From Pseudobdellovibrionaceae bacterium (GTDB lineage Bacteria; Bdellovibrionota; Bdellovibrionia; Bdellovibrionales; Bdellovibrionaceae), in NCBI GenBank assembly GCA_013359135.1, contig JABWCN010000014.1:19248-83247 (forward strand): 64,000 nucleotides of DNA, in the 5' to 3' direction. The first letter of the stretch is position 1; every line of letters starts with the position of its first letter. Shown in pieces: positions 1 through 11,074 of the stretch. A program made the position numbers and the translations under genes. Below the pieces are notes generated by a model that worked only from the letters and a program-made list of their open reading frames with translations, was not told where the DNA came from and did no database searches.

Positions 1-673
1 AGAAGTCTCCAAATTGGGCCACAATAGAAGTTGCAAAGGTTAAAACGAACAAGGAAATAAGATTAATATGTGTTAAAAAATAGGATTTGATAATTAAACT
101 TGCTAATAAAGAAAAAACAATACCACCCAGTGATCCTTCGACAGTTTTCTTGGGTGAAATAGTTGGCATTATTTTGCGCTTCCCCATGGTTATTCCAGTA
201 AGATAGGCACCAATGTCTCCAGCGAAAACAACAGCCATTAAAAAATTAATCCACACTAAACCATTGGGAAGATCTAAAATGCGAATCATGAAAGAAGGTA
301 AAAGACCCATATAGAAAAAACCCAAGACGCTTTTTGCCTGAAATAAATTAAGCTCATTTAAATCTTCAAACTTGTGAAGAATAAGCATGCTAAAAAGCAT
401 GTAAGAAATAGAAAAAAAAGCAAAAATAATAGCCGCATTTGCGGGGAAAAAACTAGAAAGAATAAACACACTGACTAACAGAATATAAAAGACAAATTTA
501 TTTGATTTCGAATCAGACTCTTTAAATAGAATCTTCATTAATTCAAAACTACCAATGAAAGCTCCAATTGCAATAAGGATTTTAAAACCATTACTATGAA
601 AAAAAAAGTAAAGTAAGTAGATGGTTAAAACGGCAATAATAGCAGATATAGCCCTAGTGAGTAGCGACTTCAT
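1..673 (-). CDS. cdsA: Phosphatidate cytidylyltransferase, 3'-truncated by the window edge
   Basis: Reading the minus strand from the ATG at 671-673 gives about 224 residues of an uninterrupted polytopic membrane protein that runs off the window start. It opens with MKSLLTRAISAIIAVL and carries the family signatures 'GDIGAYLTG', 'SPKKTVEGSLGG' and, close to the edge, 'VAQFGD'. CdsA makes CDP-diacylglycerol from phosphatidic acid and CTP at the inner membrane, the entry point to phospholipid synthesis. The start overlaps the 3' end of uppS by 20 bases, so the two are translationally coupled; the uppS-cdsA order is widespread in bacteria. Only the last few dozen residues should be missing; nothing suggests a pseudogene. 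Confidence 0.93.
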   Translation of the reverse strand, partial: MKSLLTRAISAIIAVLTIYLLYFFFHSNGFKILIAIGAFIGSFELMKILFKESDSKSNKFVFYILLVSVFILSSFFPANAAIIFAFFSISYMLFSMLILHKFEDLNELNLFQAKSVLGFFYMGLLPSFMIRILDLPNGLVWINFLMAVVFAGDIGAYLTGITMGKRKIMPTISPKKTVEGSLGGIVFSLLASLIIKSYFLTHINLISLFVLTFATSIVAQFGDF

Positions 674-1418
674 TTGATCCTGAATTGAGTTCTAAACTGT
701 TTTCTAAATTTTCAGAAACTCCCCCAAAGCGTCTTTTCCTCAAAGAGAAAGAATCTAACGCTTGCATTAGATCGTCTTTTGTAAAATCTGGCCAAAGCTT
801 ATCAGTAAAGTAAAACTCTGAATAAGCTGCTTGCCACAAAAGAAAGTTTGAAAGTCGTTTCTCTCCGCTAGTTCTAATAATTAGATCAGGAGCTGGAGTT
901 GGATAGCTAGACAAAAAGCGATTAAAAACTTCTGGTGTGACCTCATCTAGTTTTAAGTTTCCATCAAGTAAAGCTTTACCAAGATTTTTTGCGGCCTGAG
1001 TAATTTCTTGCTGAGAACCATAACTGATGGCAAATACTAAGTGAAGTCCAGTACAATGAGAAGTAGCCAACATCGATTCCTTTACTGTCTCAACAACGTC
1101 TTTTGGAAGACGGTTCATATCACCTATAATCGAAAATTTAATATTTTCTTTGATTAGATTAGAAGTTTCTCGCTTTAAGTATCTTCTTAAGATGTTCATC
1201 AAGAAGGAAACCTCAGCTTGAGGTCTAAACCAATTTTCAGTACTGAAGGCGTATAAAGTTAAATGCTTAATACCAAGACGAGAACAATCTGTGATGATCT
1301 GCTTAGCAACTTTGGTGCCTTTAACATGACCATAAACTCTAGGCTTGCGCTTCAAGCTAGCCCAGCGTCCATTTCCATCCATAATTATTGCTAAGTGTTC
1401 AAGAGGTTTTAAATTCAC
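654..1418 (-). CDS. uppS: Isoprenyl transferase (undecaprenyl diphosphate synthase)
   Basis: A 254-residue cis-prenyltransferase, normal length for the family. It adds isopentenyl units in cis to farnesyl diphosphate, making the C55 lipid carrier for peptidoglycan. Visible signatures are 'MDGNGRWA' at residues 14-21 (catalytic Asp), 'LTLYAFSTENWFRP' around 54-67, and 'DLIIRTSGEKRLSNFLLW' near 178-195 followed by 'AAYSEFYFTDKLWPDF'. It lies between frr and cdsA in a tight minus-strand operon. The substrate could be supplied by the ispA homologue at 44.5 kb. The C-terminal tail after 'RKRRFGG' is poorly conserved and shares DNA with the start of cdsA. Confidence 0.96.
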   Translation of the reverse strand: MNLKPLEHLAIIMDGNGRWASLKRKPRVYGHVKGTKVAKQIITDCSRLGIKHLTLYAFSTENWFRPQAEVSFLMNILRRYLKRETSNLIKENIKFSIIGDMNRLPKDVVETVKESMLATSHCTGLHLVFAISYGSQQEITQAAKNLGKALLDGNLKLDEVTPEVFNRFLSSYPTPAPDLIIRTSGEKRLSNFLLWQAAYSEFYFTDKLWPDFTKDDLMQALDSFSLRKRRFGGVSENLENSLELNSGSNEVATH

Positions 1419-1441
1419 TATCTACCTAATTAAATTTGGTT

Positions 1442-3646
<2,205 letters not shown>

Positions 3647-3709
3647 GAAATCTCCTATAGATAATTATTAAATAAATATTTAGATATAATAGAAAAGATA
3701 ATTTTATGA

Positions 3710-3740
3710 AAAAAACCCTAGTGGTTTAGACTAGGGTTTT
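3710..3740 (-). terminator. Intrinsic terminator between rpsB and tsf
   Basis: An 11-bp perfect inverted repeat (AAAACCCTAGT at 3712-3722 against ACTAGGGTTTT at 3730-3740) with a 7-base loop. Read on the minus strand the second arm runs into seven T residues. It follows the rpsB stop by about ten bases and precedes tsf, so it probably limits transcription from rpsB into tsf. Confidence 0.85.
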
Positions 3741-3750
3741 GTGAATTTAA

Positions 3751-4704
3751 TTATTCAGACTCTGTAGCATCAGCAACAGGCTCTGTGTTTTCAAGTTCAG
3801 CTTGGATCTCAACTTCTTCAGCTAATCCAGCGGCAACAAGTTTTCTTTGTTTTTGAACTTTAACAACTTCAGGTCCAGCAGCTTTTTTAGGAGCTTCAGT
3901 TTTAGCACCAGCTCTTGTTTTTCTTGGTCTAGCTTCCTTCTCTGTTCTATCTGTTTTTTCAACTTTGTCTGTTTTTTCAACATCAGACTGCTTATCTGTC
4001 ATAGTTCTAAGTTTTTGTTCCCATAACTTAGCACCTTCGATAAATGAGTCAGCTATCAAAGTAGAAAATAACTTGATGGATCTGATAGCATCATCATTGC
4101 CAGGAATTGGATATTCAATAGCTTCAGGATCAGAGTTAGTATCAGCAATACCAACAACTGGAATACCAAGAGTTTTAGCTTCAGCAACAGCAATATGTTC
4201 TTTAGGAAGATCTACTACGAACATTACAGAAGGCTTTTCCTTCATGTCTTTAATACCATTAAGGTACTCTGAAAGTTTCAAATATTCTTTGTCTAATTTA
4301 GCGCGTTCTTTTTTAGTTAAAAAATTGATTTCGCCTTTTTCTTTCATTTGATCGATTTTTCTTAAGCGGTCGATTGAAGATTTGATCGTTTCGAAGTTAG
4401 TTAACATTCCGCCTAACCATCTTTTAGTTACGAAATATTGTCCTGATCTGTTGGCAGCTTCTTGAATAGGTTCAATAGCCTGCTTCTTTGTTCCAACAAG
4501 AATCATTTTTCCACCGTTAGCAGCAACTTCTTTCACAAAATCAGCAGCCTTATTGGCTTTAACTACGGTTTTTTGAAGATCTATAATATGGATACCACCT
4601 CTAGCAGTGTATACATAGTTCTTCATCTTAGGGTTCCAACGTTGCGTTTGATGTCCGAAATGAACACCTGCGTCAAGCATTTCTTTCATGGTCACTTGAG
4701 CCAT
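3751..4704 (-). CDS. rpsB: Small ribosomal subunit protein uS2, with long C-terminal tail
   Basis: Residues 1 to about 240 are a standard S2: '[22 protein letters not shown]', '[17 protein letters not shown]', '[30 protein letters not shown]' and '[13 protein letters not shown]' are all present. After that comes an extra tail of roughly 75 residues, first rich in Asp/Lys/Thr, then Arg/Lys/Ala, ending acidic. S2 in model bacteria is about 240-260 residues, so this tail is an extension; low-complexity tails on S2 occur in several lineages and its role is unknown. The gene has a good Shine-Dalgarno (AAGGAG) and a 200-base upstream region containing a strong hairpin set, described separately. Confidence 0.97.
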   Translation of the reverse strand: MAQVTMKEMLDAGVHFGHQTQRWNPKMKNYVYTARGGIHIIDLQKTVVKANKAADFVKEVAANGGKMILVGTKKQAIEPIQEAANRSGQYFVTKRWLGGMLTNFETIKSSIDRLRKIDQMKEKGEINFLTKKERAKLDKEYLKLSEYLNGIKDMKEKPSVMFVVDLPKEHIAVAEAKTLGIPVVGIADTNSDPEAIEYPIPGNDDAIRSIKLFSTLIADSFIEGAKLWEQKLRTMTDKQSDVEKTDKVEKTDRTEKEARPRKTRAGAKTEAPKKAAGPEVVKVQKQRKLVAAGLAEEVEIQAELENTEPVADATESE

Positions 4705-4740
4705 TTTGTTCTCCTTTGTCTGGTTAATCCTCCTTCCAGT

Positions 4741-4822
4741 CAGAGCTTTAGGGCGATAGCAAGGCTATCTGGGACTACCTAAAGAGTACCCCTTTCTCAG
4801 GGACCAGTTAGTAACCGGAAGT
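4741..4822 (-). promoter_or_regulatory. Structured 5' leader of rpsB, candidate autoregulatory RNA
   Basis: On the minus strand, between 4904 and the rpsB start, the sequence can fold into nested hairpins. An outer 7-bp stem (4746-4752 with 4778-4784) encloses a perfect 6-bp hairpin (4755-4760 with 4764-4769, 3-base loop). A second 6-bp hairpin including one G-U pair lies upstream at 4804-4818. Ribosomal protein S2 is known to repress its own operon through leader RNA in gammaproteobacteria; that this leader does the same here is inference. Confidence 0.5.
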
Positions 4823-4904
4823 GTGTATTTGGAGTTTGTGTTAACACGGGATATCACCCTAGGCAAGCTTTTTACAGTAGAAATCAAGACTTACCTAGTG
4901 AGAA

Positions 4905-5951
4905 CTAGAATTTTCCAAGGAGACGATAAACCATTTTTTGAAGAGCCACAATTTGAGAGCCATGTCTATTGGCATAGTTAGATCCTGTGTATCCCCACCA
5001 ATCCCAGCAGGCATAAGGATTCGAGTTGGCAATTTTACCATCTTGCGGATAAAGAACCACGATGTTATTTGCTTCGGCCCAAGAGTTCAAGCCAGAGTTT
5101 AGGGCAAACTGGTCTTGAACGTAATCAGGATTCATTTGGCAACCATGCAAGGCTAAATGAAGTCGGCATTTTTGAGTATTTATACCTTTACGTGCAGCAC
5201 ACTGTTGAGGGACAAAAATCCAACCATAATCATAAAGGCCAGCCTGTGAGTCAGTGAATTCTTTTTGATCGAAAACAAATAATCTAGAGTCTCTGCTACC
5301 CCCTTGAGTGGAGTGAAAACTGAGTTTATTTTGCAGAGATGATGTCGGGTTTTTGGTGCGAAGAGGACCATAAAGATGAGTTAAAATTTCACCAGCCATA
5401 TCAAATTGGCAGTTGCTAATCCAAGGAATAGACTCTGTGCCACAAGTAGTCCCATAAAAATTAGTGACCCAACCATGGCCAGAAGGAATATTGGTGCGAG
5501 TTTTAATGTTTTCTGCAGGAGTGAATTGAGAATAAAACTCTAAAGTTTTGTTTGTATTAGAATTGCCAATTACAGTGTCTTTTTGGCCAGCAAAAATATA
5601 AAGACGAGAGGTTTTTAAATTTGCTAAAGCGTCGATATTGTTATTAGCTTCTTCCTGTTGTGCTTTTTTGATTTTAGCTGAGACATTTATAGAACTTGGC
5701 TTTTTCATGCAACCAAGCTGAGCTTTTAAAACGTTGCCTTCAGCACACCAGTATACGCCACCAGCTACAGAGGCAGCACCTCGAAAAACCGAAGATAATG
5801 CTACATTTAGTTGAATGGCCATAAAGCCTCCAGCAGAGACGCCAGAAACAGTAATGGATGTGGGGTCTATATTTAAGGGGGCTAGTCTTGGCACGGATTG
5901 AGCGCTAAGCTGAAAGGCCACGAGCATTGAAAATAATAAAATACGAAACAT
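4905..5951 (-). CDS. Secreted PHB-depolymerase-family esterase
   Basis: An alpha/beta hydrolase of about 348 residues with an N-terminal signal peptide ending near 'FQLSAQS'. The nucleophile elbow is 'GVSAGG' (Ser at about residue 39), followed by 'FRGAASVAGGVYWCAEG', a pattern typical of extracellular short-chain poly(3-hydroxybutyrate) depolymerase-like esterases. Candidate acid and base are the Asp in 'FAGQKDTVIG' and the His in 'IPSGHGWVTNFYG'. Eight or so cysteines fit an exported disulphide-bonded enzyme. The ATG at 5949-5951 is preferred over an upstream GTG because it lies five bases after GGAGGG. Substrate is not proven; it could be a storage polyester from lysed cells or another ester. 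Confidence 0.8.
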   Translation of the reverse strand: MFRILLFSMLVAFQLSAQSVPRLAPLNIDPTSITVSGVSAGGFMAIQLNVALSSVFRGAASVAGGVYWCAEGNVLKAQLGCMKKPSSINVSAKIKKAQQEEANNNIDALANLKTSRLYIFAGQKDTVIGNSNTNKTLEFYSQFTPAENIKTRTNIPSGHGWVTNFYGTTCGTESIPWISNCQFDMAGEILTHLYGPLRTKNPTSSLQNKLSFHSTQGGSRDSRLFVFDQKEFTDSQAGLYDYGWIFVPQQCAARKGINTQKCRLHLALHGCQMNPDYVQDQFALNSGLNSWAEANNIVVLYPQDGKIANSNPYACWDWWGYTGSNYANRHGSQIVALQKMVYRLLGKF

Positions 5952-5999
5952 ATACACCCTCCTTCGTCAGTATTAACACTAGGTTGCGTTAGTCTTAAA

Positions 6000-7253
6000 T
6001 CACAATGTTGCTTCGGTTGCCATCTCCAAATTAGATTCTGTATTAATTTCTTCCTCTACGGCCGGTGAAGAGTCTAACGAGGGTGTTTCTAAAGATAGCT
6101 CATCAATAGCTCCATCACTAGAGTTTCCCTGCTGACTTATTGCTGATGGCGATTTCAAATCGTCAAGATTATATCCTAGGCTAGTAACAACTAATTTAGC
6201 TTGAGAAATAGAGCTAATTAGATTTTTTTGTGAGTTTTGAGTTCCACAGGCAATCCAAAGATTCTCAATTCCAGGTAAAGACTGATTCGCCGTTAGTTTA
6301 ATAATACCCTCACCTGAGTAATTTGAGTGTACAAAAATTCTTTCCAGAAGAAGTCCCTCTAAAGCTTGAGGATAGGCTCGCTTAATTTGCCGTTTCATTT
6401 TTTTTAAAGCACTAGCTGCAACCTCACTGTCATCAGAAAGTTCTTCATCAACGAAAGTAATCCATTGAGAATACTGACACTCTGGTTTTTCTACTGAATT
6501 AAAAAAACGACCAACACAAGGACCAATTTCATCTTGAGTGGTCCCATTTAAGACATTGATGGCATCATCTTCGGCAATTTTTTGTTTGTGGCAGAGATCA
6601 AGGCAAATAGCAGTCCAATAAACTGATTTGTTTAATTTGGATTTAGCTTTAGATGAAAGGTAATCATTGGGAAGCAAAACACTAAGGTCCTTGAATGTAC
6701 CGCAAAAGATAAACTGCTTAGCTTCTATAGTTTTCGTTCCGTTTATTGTAACACTTTTTATTTTCTGAGAAGACTCGTTTTCGGCGACAAATTTGGTAAC
6801 AATAGAGCGAGTATAAAGCTGACCTTTAAATTGACTAAGAAGCCTTTGTGTCCATTCGTAGGTGGGTGTATTTAATAAAAACTCTTCAGAGCTTAAAAAG
6901 TAAGAAAGCTCTTCATAAAAATCAACTGTTTGCTCACCAAAACCTAGAAATTTTTTGAATTGTCCATTTTCATAGGTGCGAGGATTGGTCTCTTGAGTGG
7001 ATTTAATTAACTTTAATTGAAGTACATCCTCAAGAAATAAAAGTGCTTGCTCAGTGGCTTCAGTTTTTGGAAAAAAACGAAGGCCATTTTCTAAAGGGCC
7101 AAGTGGAGTTGCTATTTTTTTATGACAGCCACCTGTCTGCTCTTGACCTTCAATCAAAGCAATATTGGAAGTCCAACGACTAAGAGCTGAAGCGAGGATT
7201 AAACCAGGAAGGCCACTTCCTACAATTGCAAAATCAAATGTTTTAGAACTCAT
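6000..7253 (-). CDS. FAD-dependent amine oxidase/desaturase-like oxidoreductase
   Basis: A 417-residue protein starting with a dinucleotide-binding fold: 'FAIVGSGLPGLILASALSRW' followed by 'ALIEGQEQTGGCHKK', the layout of the protoporphyrinogen oxidase / phytoene desaturase / amine oxidase superfamily. The C-terminal 'LPGIENLWIACGTQ' resembles the second FAD-contacting segment of that fold. The last 60 or so residues are acidic, Ser-rich and probably disordered. No signal peptide, so cytoplasmic. The substrate cannot be told from sequence. It is the last gene of a small minus-strand group with the CFI-box protein upstream, from which it is separated by 95 bases. Confidence 0.75.
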   Translation of the reverse strand: MSSKTFDFAIVGSGLPGLILASALSRWTSNIALIEGQEQTGGCHKKIATPLGPLENGLRFFPKTEATEQALLFLEDVLQLKLIKSTQETNPRTYENGQFKKFLGFGEQTVDFYEELSYFLSSEEFLLNTPTYEWTQRLLSQFKGQLYTRSIVTKFVAENESSQKIKSVTINGTKTIEAKQFIFCGTFKDLSVLLPNDYLSSKAKSKLNKSVYWTAICLDLCHKQKIAEDDAINVLNGTTQDEIGPCVGRFFNSVEKPECQYSQWITFVDEELSDDSEVAASALKKMKRQIKRAYPQALEGLLLERIFVHSNYSGEGIIKLTANQSLPGIENLWIACGTQNSQKNLISSISQAKLVVTSLGYNLDDLKSPSAISQQGNSSDGAIDELSLETPSLDSSPAVEEEINTESNLEMATEATL

Positions 7254-7348
7254 TAAAAATATCCCATCTAGTACTTTAAGGTTATGCCTGCCGAGAATTA
7301 TCTCGCGGGTTGGATTTTAAGATGCTATTTTTTAAATTCAATTGGCAA

Positions 7349-8194
7349 TTAATAAATCATTCTGATGCGTTTGATCAGTGCTATTAAAAGCTTTCTGCTT
7401 AAGGATCTTAACTTTGGCGAGGTGTCCAAAATACCAGCTAAGGGGGGAGACAGAAGATAATATAACTTGATGAAAACTCTACCCCATCGAGTTGTATTTA
7501 GCTGGTAATCTCTGAATAAACGCAAGAAAACTACCTCTTGGCAAAACTCATTTTGAAAACTAGCAGTGGCTATAAAGCAGCGGGGTCTTTCTTGAGACGC
7601 TAACTTAAGGAAACCTTTCACAATATGTGGATTCTTTGCTGATTTAACAAAGGCTTCCGCTTTTTTGATAATGTCAGGGTACATAGGAGAGTACTGTAAA
7701 AAGGATGCCAATTGTCTTGCGGCTTGTTGCTGGCGATCGTGATACTTCTCATTAGTATCGTAAATTCTAAATAAGTCCCAGTAGACAGAAGTTACTACTG
7801 TGATTTCTGTTGTTCGAGCCGAGTCTTTGAAATGACTTGGATTTAATGATTCACCCTTTTTTAGACCAAAAACAATATCAAGTACTTTAAGATATTTTTC
7901 ATAGGAAACAGCTGCCTGTGCGTAATTTTTTGCGCTCATGTAGGCTCGCGCTTGTTTAATCATTGAAACACGGTTTTTCCAAAGCTCTAGCCGGTATTTT
8001 TCCTTTGCTTTTTCCTGAGCAAACAACACCCCGCCTTTACTTTGTGAAAGAATTTTTCTTAAATCAGACGCGCAGCCAGCGCAAATCGGTCCAGAGATCT
8101 CTTCTCCAGCAGCTTGTAATTGACTAAGCATTTCAGGCTCGAGAGCGTGAAGTTCTGTTACGGTTAAACTACAGCGTGGGCAAGTTATAGTCAT
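7349..8194 (-). CDS. Zinc-ribbon protein with C-terminal CFI-box
   Basis: A 281-residue protein in three parts. Residues 5-41 hold a probable zinc site from two cysteine pairs (C5, C8, C38, C41). Residues 65-200 are alpha-helical and TPR-like ('MSAKNYAQAAVSYEKYLKVL'). Residues 205-253 read 'RCFIATASF', then 'FLRLFRDYQL', then 'YYLLSPPLA', which is the pattern known as the CFI-box C-terminal domain, found at the ends of many unrelated bacterial proteins and of unknown function. The final 25 residues are strongly basic and hydrophobic and may touch a membrane. No catalytic motif is visible. Cellular role unknown. Confidence 0.75.
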   Translation of the reverse strand: MTITCPRCSLTVTELHALEPEMLSQLQAAGEEISGPICAGCASDLRKILSQSKGGVLFAQEKAKEKYRLELWKNRVSMIKQARAYMSAKNYAQAAVSYEKYLKVLDIVFGLKKGESLNPSHFKDSARTTEITVVTSVYWDLFRIYDTNEKYHDRQQQAARQLASFLQYSPMYPDIIKKAEAFVKSAKNPHIVKGFLKLASQERPRCFIATASFQNEFCQEVVFLRLFRDYQLNTTRWGRVFIKLYYLLSPPLAGILDTSPKLRSLSRKLLIALIKRIRMIY

Positions 8195-8353
8195 GATTAT
8201 TAATGATGACTTTGATTTCTTGTAAAGACAAGCATGAGTTTAATATAGGATTGATATTTAGAAGAACTGACATCTGATAACTATGATAATTCTACTGTAC
8301 AAAACAAAAACACTATAAAAAGTTTGAACTATATTCTAGGATCGCCGGAAATT

Positions 8354-8365
8354 AACGGTACCGTT
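8354..8365. promoter_or_regulatory. Perfect 12-bp palindrome upstream of the 8432 gene
   Basis: AACGGTACCGTT is a perfect palindrome 66 bases upstream of the likely start at 8432, in the gap between divergent genes. It is a plausible dimer-binding operator, but there is no second copy here that would tie it to a regulator; a short GGTACC reappears at 8409-8414. Confidence 0.3.
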
Positions 8366-8431
8366 TCAATGAAATATCAAGGTAAATTAATTCCAAGATT
8401 TTTGTCATGGTACCTAACAAAAGGGAGAAAT

Positions 8432-9025
8432 ATGAAAGCATTATTGATGACTGTGGCAATGTTTACAGCAGGAGCTCAGGCCGCTAAAATTGAAACTTGC
8501 CGTAAGGAAGTTAGAAAAGCTTGTGCGGGTTCAAGCTATCTTATTAATCACGCTGATAAAATGACTGATGGTGATGAGTGTAAAATGATTCAGCGTCATC
8601 TACGAGAAGGATCAGCGAATGATTATTCAGCTGAAAGAGCTGTATTTTTTGATAAAGAAGTTTTGTTTTCAGTAGTGACTTCAAACGAAGGTCCAGGAGA
8701 AGCTCAGGTTTGTTCATTCAAGGAGATTAACTTAAAAAATTCTTCTTTCTTAGAAACTAAAGTTGCAGATGGAAGAATGTATGCAGTTACTTCTACAGGT
8801 CATGTTGCTGTAATCACTCGTACTAATTCAGTTCAGTGGTTAGTAAACACAGAGAGTGGGCCTAATCAAGGTAAACGATTCTTTGATGTTAAAGATATCG
8901 CTATTGATCAAAAAAATGATTTAATAAAGTTAACATATAAAAACGGAATCAAAGAAAACGTGAGTCTAAAGGAAGCTTTAGATGGATTGAATAAGTATAA
9001 GCAATTCGTTTCTGGTGGACAATAA
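8432..9025 (+). CDS. Secreted protein of unknown function, about 197 residues
   Basis: I place the start at the ATG at 8432-8434, eight bases after AAGGGAG; the reading frame stays open further upstream but without signal-peptide character. The N terminus MKALLMTVAMFTAGAQA is a short signal peptide. The mature protein has early cysteines ('CRKEVRKAC', 'DECKM', 'QVCSF') and then a beta-rich section ('GRMYAVTSTGHVAVITRTNSV', shortened here to its pattern) that could form a small beta sandwich or propeller blade pair. I do not recognise the family. It is transcribed toward, and ends one base before, the stop of priA on the other strand. Confidence 0.7.
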   Translation: MKALLMTVAMFTAGAQAAKIETCRKEVRKACAGSSYLINHADKMTDGDECKMIQRHLREGSANDYSAERAVFFDKEVLFSVVTSNEGPGEAQVCSFKEINLKNSSFLETKVADGRMYAVTSTGHVAVITRTNSVQWLVNTESGPNQGKRFFDVKDIAIDQKNDLIKLTYKNGIKENVSLKEALDGLNKYKQFVSGGQ

Positions 9026-9026
9026 T

Positions 9027-11066
9027 TTAAAGTAAATTTTGTGGGTCTACATCGATAATGATTCTTGTTGTTGATGGGACCCATTTTTCGTCATGAAGTA
9101 GTTGTCTCACGAATTGATTAATAAGATTTTTTTCTTTTGATTTTACCAACAGCTGATATCTAAAGTCTCCTCTAATTTTAAAAATAGGAGATTCAGCAGG
9201 TCCCAATATTTCAATAGGTTCATATTTTGGATTAGAGTCTTTGAGCGTGAAACTTCTGTGAGCTAATTTTTTAGCTATCTGTTGAGCTTGATCCAAATGT
9301 TTGGACTGAATTCTAAATGAGATTATTTTTCCAAAGGGTGGGTAATCAAGCATTTTTCTATTGTTAAGATCATACTCAGCATAACCTTCGTAATTAGCCT
9401 GCAGAGCAAACTGAATACTTTCATTCTCTGGGTTGAAAGTTTGAAGAATGACTTTTCCCGGTTTTTCATTCTCTTTGACATGCCTGCCAGAGCGTCCACT
9501 CATTTGTGTTAAAAGCTGAAAACTTTTTTCGCCGGACCGAAAATCAGGCATGTTAAAACCAATGTCAGCAAGTAACAGACCAACTAATTTTAATTTAGGA
9601 AAATCGAGTCCTTTGGAGATCATTTGGGTGCCAATAAGAATATCAATTTCATGATTTTCCATTTTTTCAATAATAGATTCCATATCTAAGCGATTCTGAA
9701 TTTCATCTCTGTCAACCCGAGCGATACGCGCTTTAGGAAATTGTTTTTTAATCTCTATTTCTACAGCCTCTGTGCCTACTCCTAAGGGTTCCATTTCGCC
9801 CTCTTTGCAATCACTGCATTTTTTTTTGAAACTTTCATGGTAATCACAATAGTGACAAGTTAAATGATTGTGAGCATGAAGAGTTAATTTGATATCGCAA
9901 TTAGGGCATTCTTTAGTATGACCACAGGCTGGGCATATCACTGTTTGTGACATTCCACGACGATTAAGAAAAAGTGCTATTTGACTCCCTTCTTCAAGAT
10001 GAATTTGCATTTCGTTGAATAAAGATTCACTTAGCCAAAAAGGAAAACCTAGTTCTTTAGAGCGGTCTTTGCTTATTTTTAAATCAACAACTTCAACATC
10101 AGGAAGAACTGCTGTGCCCACTCGTTTAGTTAAGCGGTGAATTTGAAATTTATGTTGTAGGCCATTTTGCCAGCTTTCAAAGCTAGGAGTGGCAGAGCCC
10201 AAGATTACTGGACAATTCAGAAATTTTCCCAGCATGATGGCTGTGTCTCTGCCATGATATTTTAGCTTTTCATCTTGTTTAAAGCTTGCTTCGTGTTCTT
10301 CGTCTACCACAATTAAACCTAAATTTGGAATAGGACAAAACATCGCCGACCTAGCTCCAATTAAGATGGACTTATCACCTTCGACGATATCCCACCAGAA
10401 CTGAGTTCTTTCCCTATCTGTAAGTTGTGAATGAATAAGAGAAAGTTTGTCGCCAAAGCGTTTGGCAAAACGTGAAACTAATTGTGGTGTTAGCGAGATT
10501 TCTGGTAGAAGAAATAAGCCCTTTCTTCCCTCTTGCATGATTTTATCAAAAAGCTGTAAATAAACCTCTGTTTTTCCTGAACCAGTGATCCCGTACAGTA
10601 AGTGTACAGAGAAATTCATATTTTGTGAAATAGCTTGGTAAATTGTTTCTTGCTCAGGATTCATTTTAAAAGGAATTTCTTTTTCCACTAAGGGAATTGC
10701 AGATTTTTTCCTACTTGTTTTTTTTGCTTTTTTTTCCAACGGAGGAAAAAGTAAACTTGCCACCAAACCAATAGGATAAAAATAATATTCAGCAATCCAG
10801 CTAATCCACGGGAGATAATTTTTTATCATGGCTGCAGAATATTCCTGATCAATTCCAGAAACTTCTTTTAGTTGAAAAGAGTTATCATCCTTTTCAATTT
10901 TTTCACTAACAGTTGTATTGATCTCAAATACAACTCCACGAGCTTGACGTCGTCCTAGCGGAACACTTACTATGGACCCTATTTCTATAAACTGAAGTTC
11001 TTCAGGAATAATATAACTTAAAAGTGTCTTTAATGGAGCTTCAACAGCTATTTTTGCAATTTTCAA
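9027..11066 (-). CDS. priA: Primosomal protein N' (replication restart helicase PriA)
   Basis: A 679-residue SF2 helicase that reloads the replisome at stalled forks. Visible: the N-terminal 3'-DNA-binding domain ('LKTLLSYIIPEEL', 'GSIVSVPLGRRQARGVV'), Walker A 'GITGSGKTEVY' at about 159-169, Walker B 'DEEH' at 255-258, and motif III 'GSATPS'. The insertion with eight zinc-binding cysteines is intact (C378, C381, C387, C390, C404, C407, C417, C420). Motifs V/VI 'IGTQMISKGLDFPKLKLVG' and 'QMSGRSGR' are present. Length is slightly below the E. coli enzyme (732). It lies 8 bases downstream of the secreted protein gene at 11075, so the two are probably co-transcribed with galU. Confidence 0.97.
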   Translation of the reverse strand: MKIAKIAVEAPLKTLLSYIIPEELQFIEIGSIVSVPLGRRQARGVVFEINTTVSEKIEKDDNSFQLKEVSGIDQEYSAAMIKNYLPWISWIAEYYFYPIGLVASLLFPPLEKKAKKTSRKKSAIPLVEKEIPFKMNPEQETIYQAISQNMNFSVHLLYGITGSGKTEVYLQLFDKIMQEGRKGLFLLPEISLTPQLVSRFAKRFGDKLSLIHSQLTDRERTQFWWDIVEGDKSILIGARSAMFCPIPNLGLIVVDEEHEASFKQDEKLKYHGRDTAIMLGKFLNCPVILGSATPSFESWQNGLQHKFQIHRLTKRVGTAVLPDVEVVDLKISKDRSKELGFPFWLSESLFNEMQIHLEEGSQIALFLNRRGMSQTVICPACGHTKECPNCDIKLTLHAHNHLTCHYCDYHESFKKKCSDCKEGEMEPLGVGTEAVEIEIKKQFPKARIARVDRDEIQNRLDMESIIEKMENHEIDILIGTQMISKGLDFPKLKLVGLLLADIGFNMPDFRSGEKSFQLLTQMSGRSGRHVKENEKPGKVILQTFNPENESIQFALQANYEGYAEYDLNNRKMLDYPPFGKIISFRIQSKHLDQAQQIAKKLAHRSFTLKDSNPKYEPIEILGPAESPIFKIRGDFRYQLLVKSKEKNLINQFVRQLLHDEKWVPSTTRIIIDVDPQNLL

Positions 11067-11074
11067 CAGAAAGC

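Noticed and set aside
4462..4782. 106-codon plus-strand frame across rpsB and its leader
   Set aside because: Antisense to rpsB with no ribosome-binding site; explained by rpsB codon composition.
7262..7320. CGAGA/TCTCG hairpin between the CFI-box gene and the oxidoreductase gene
   Set aside because: Five base pairs with mismatched flanks; not a convincing terminator or operator.
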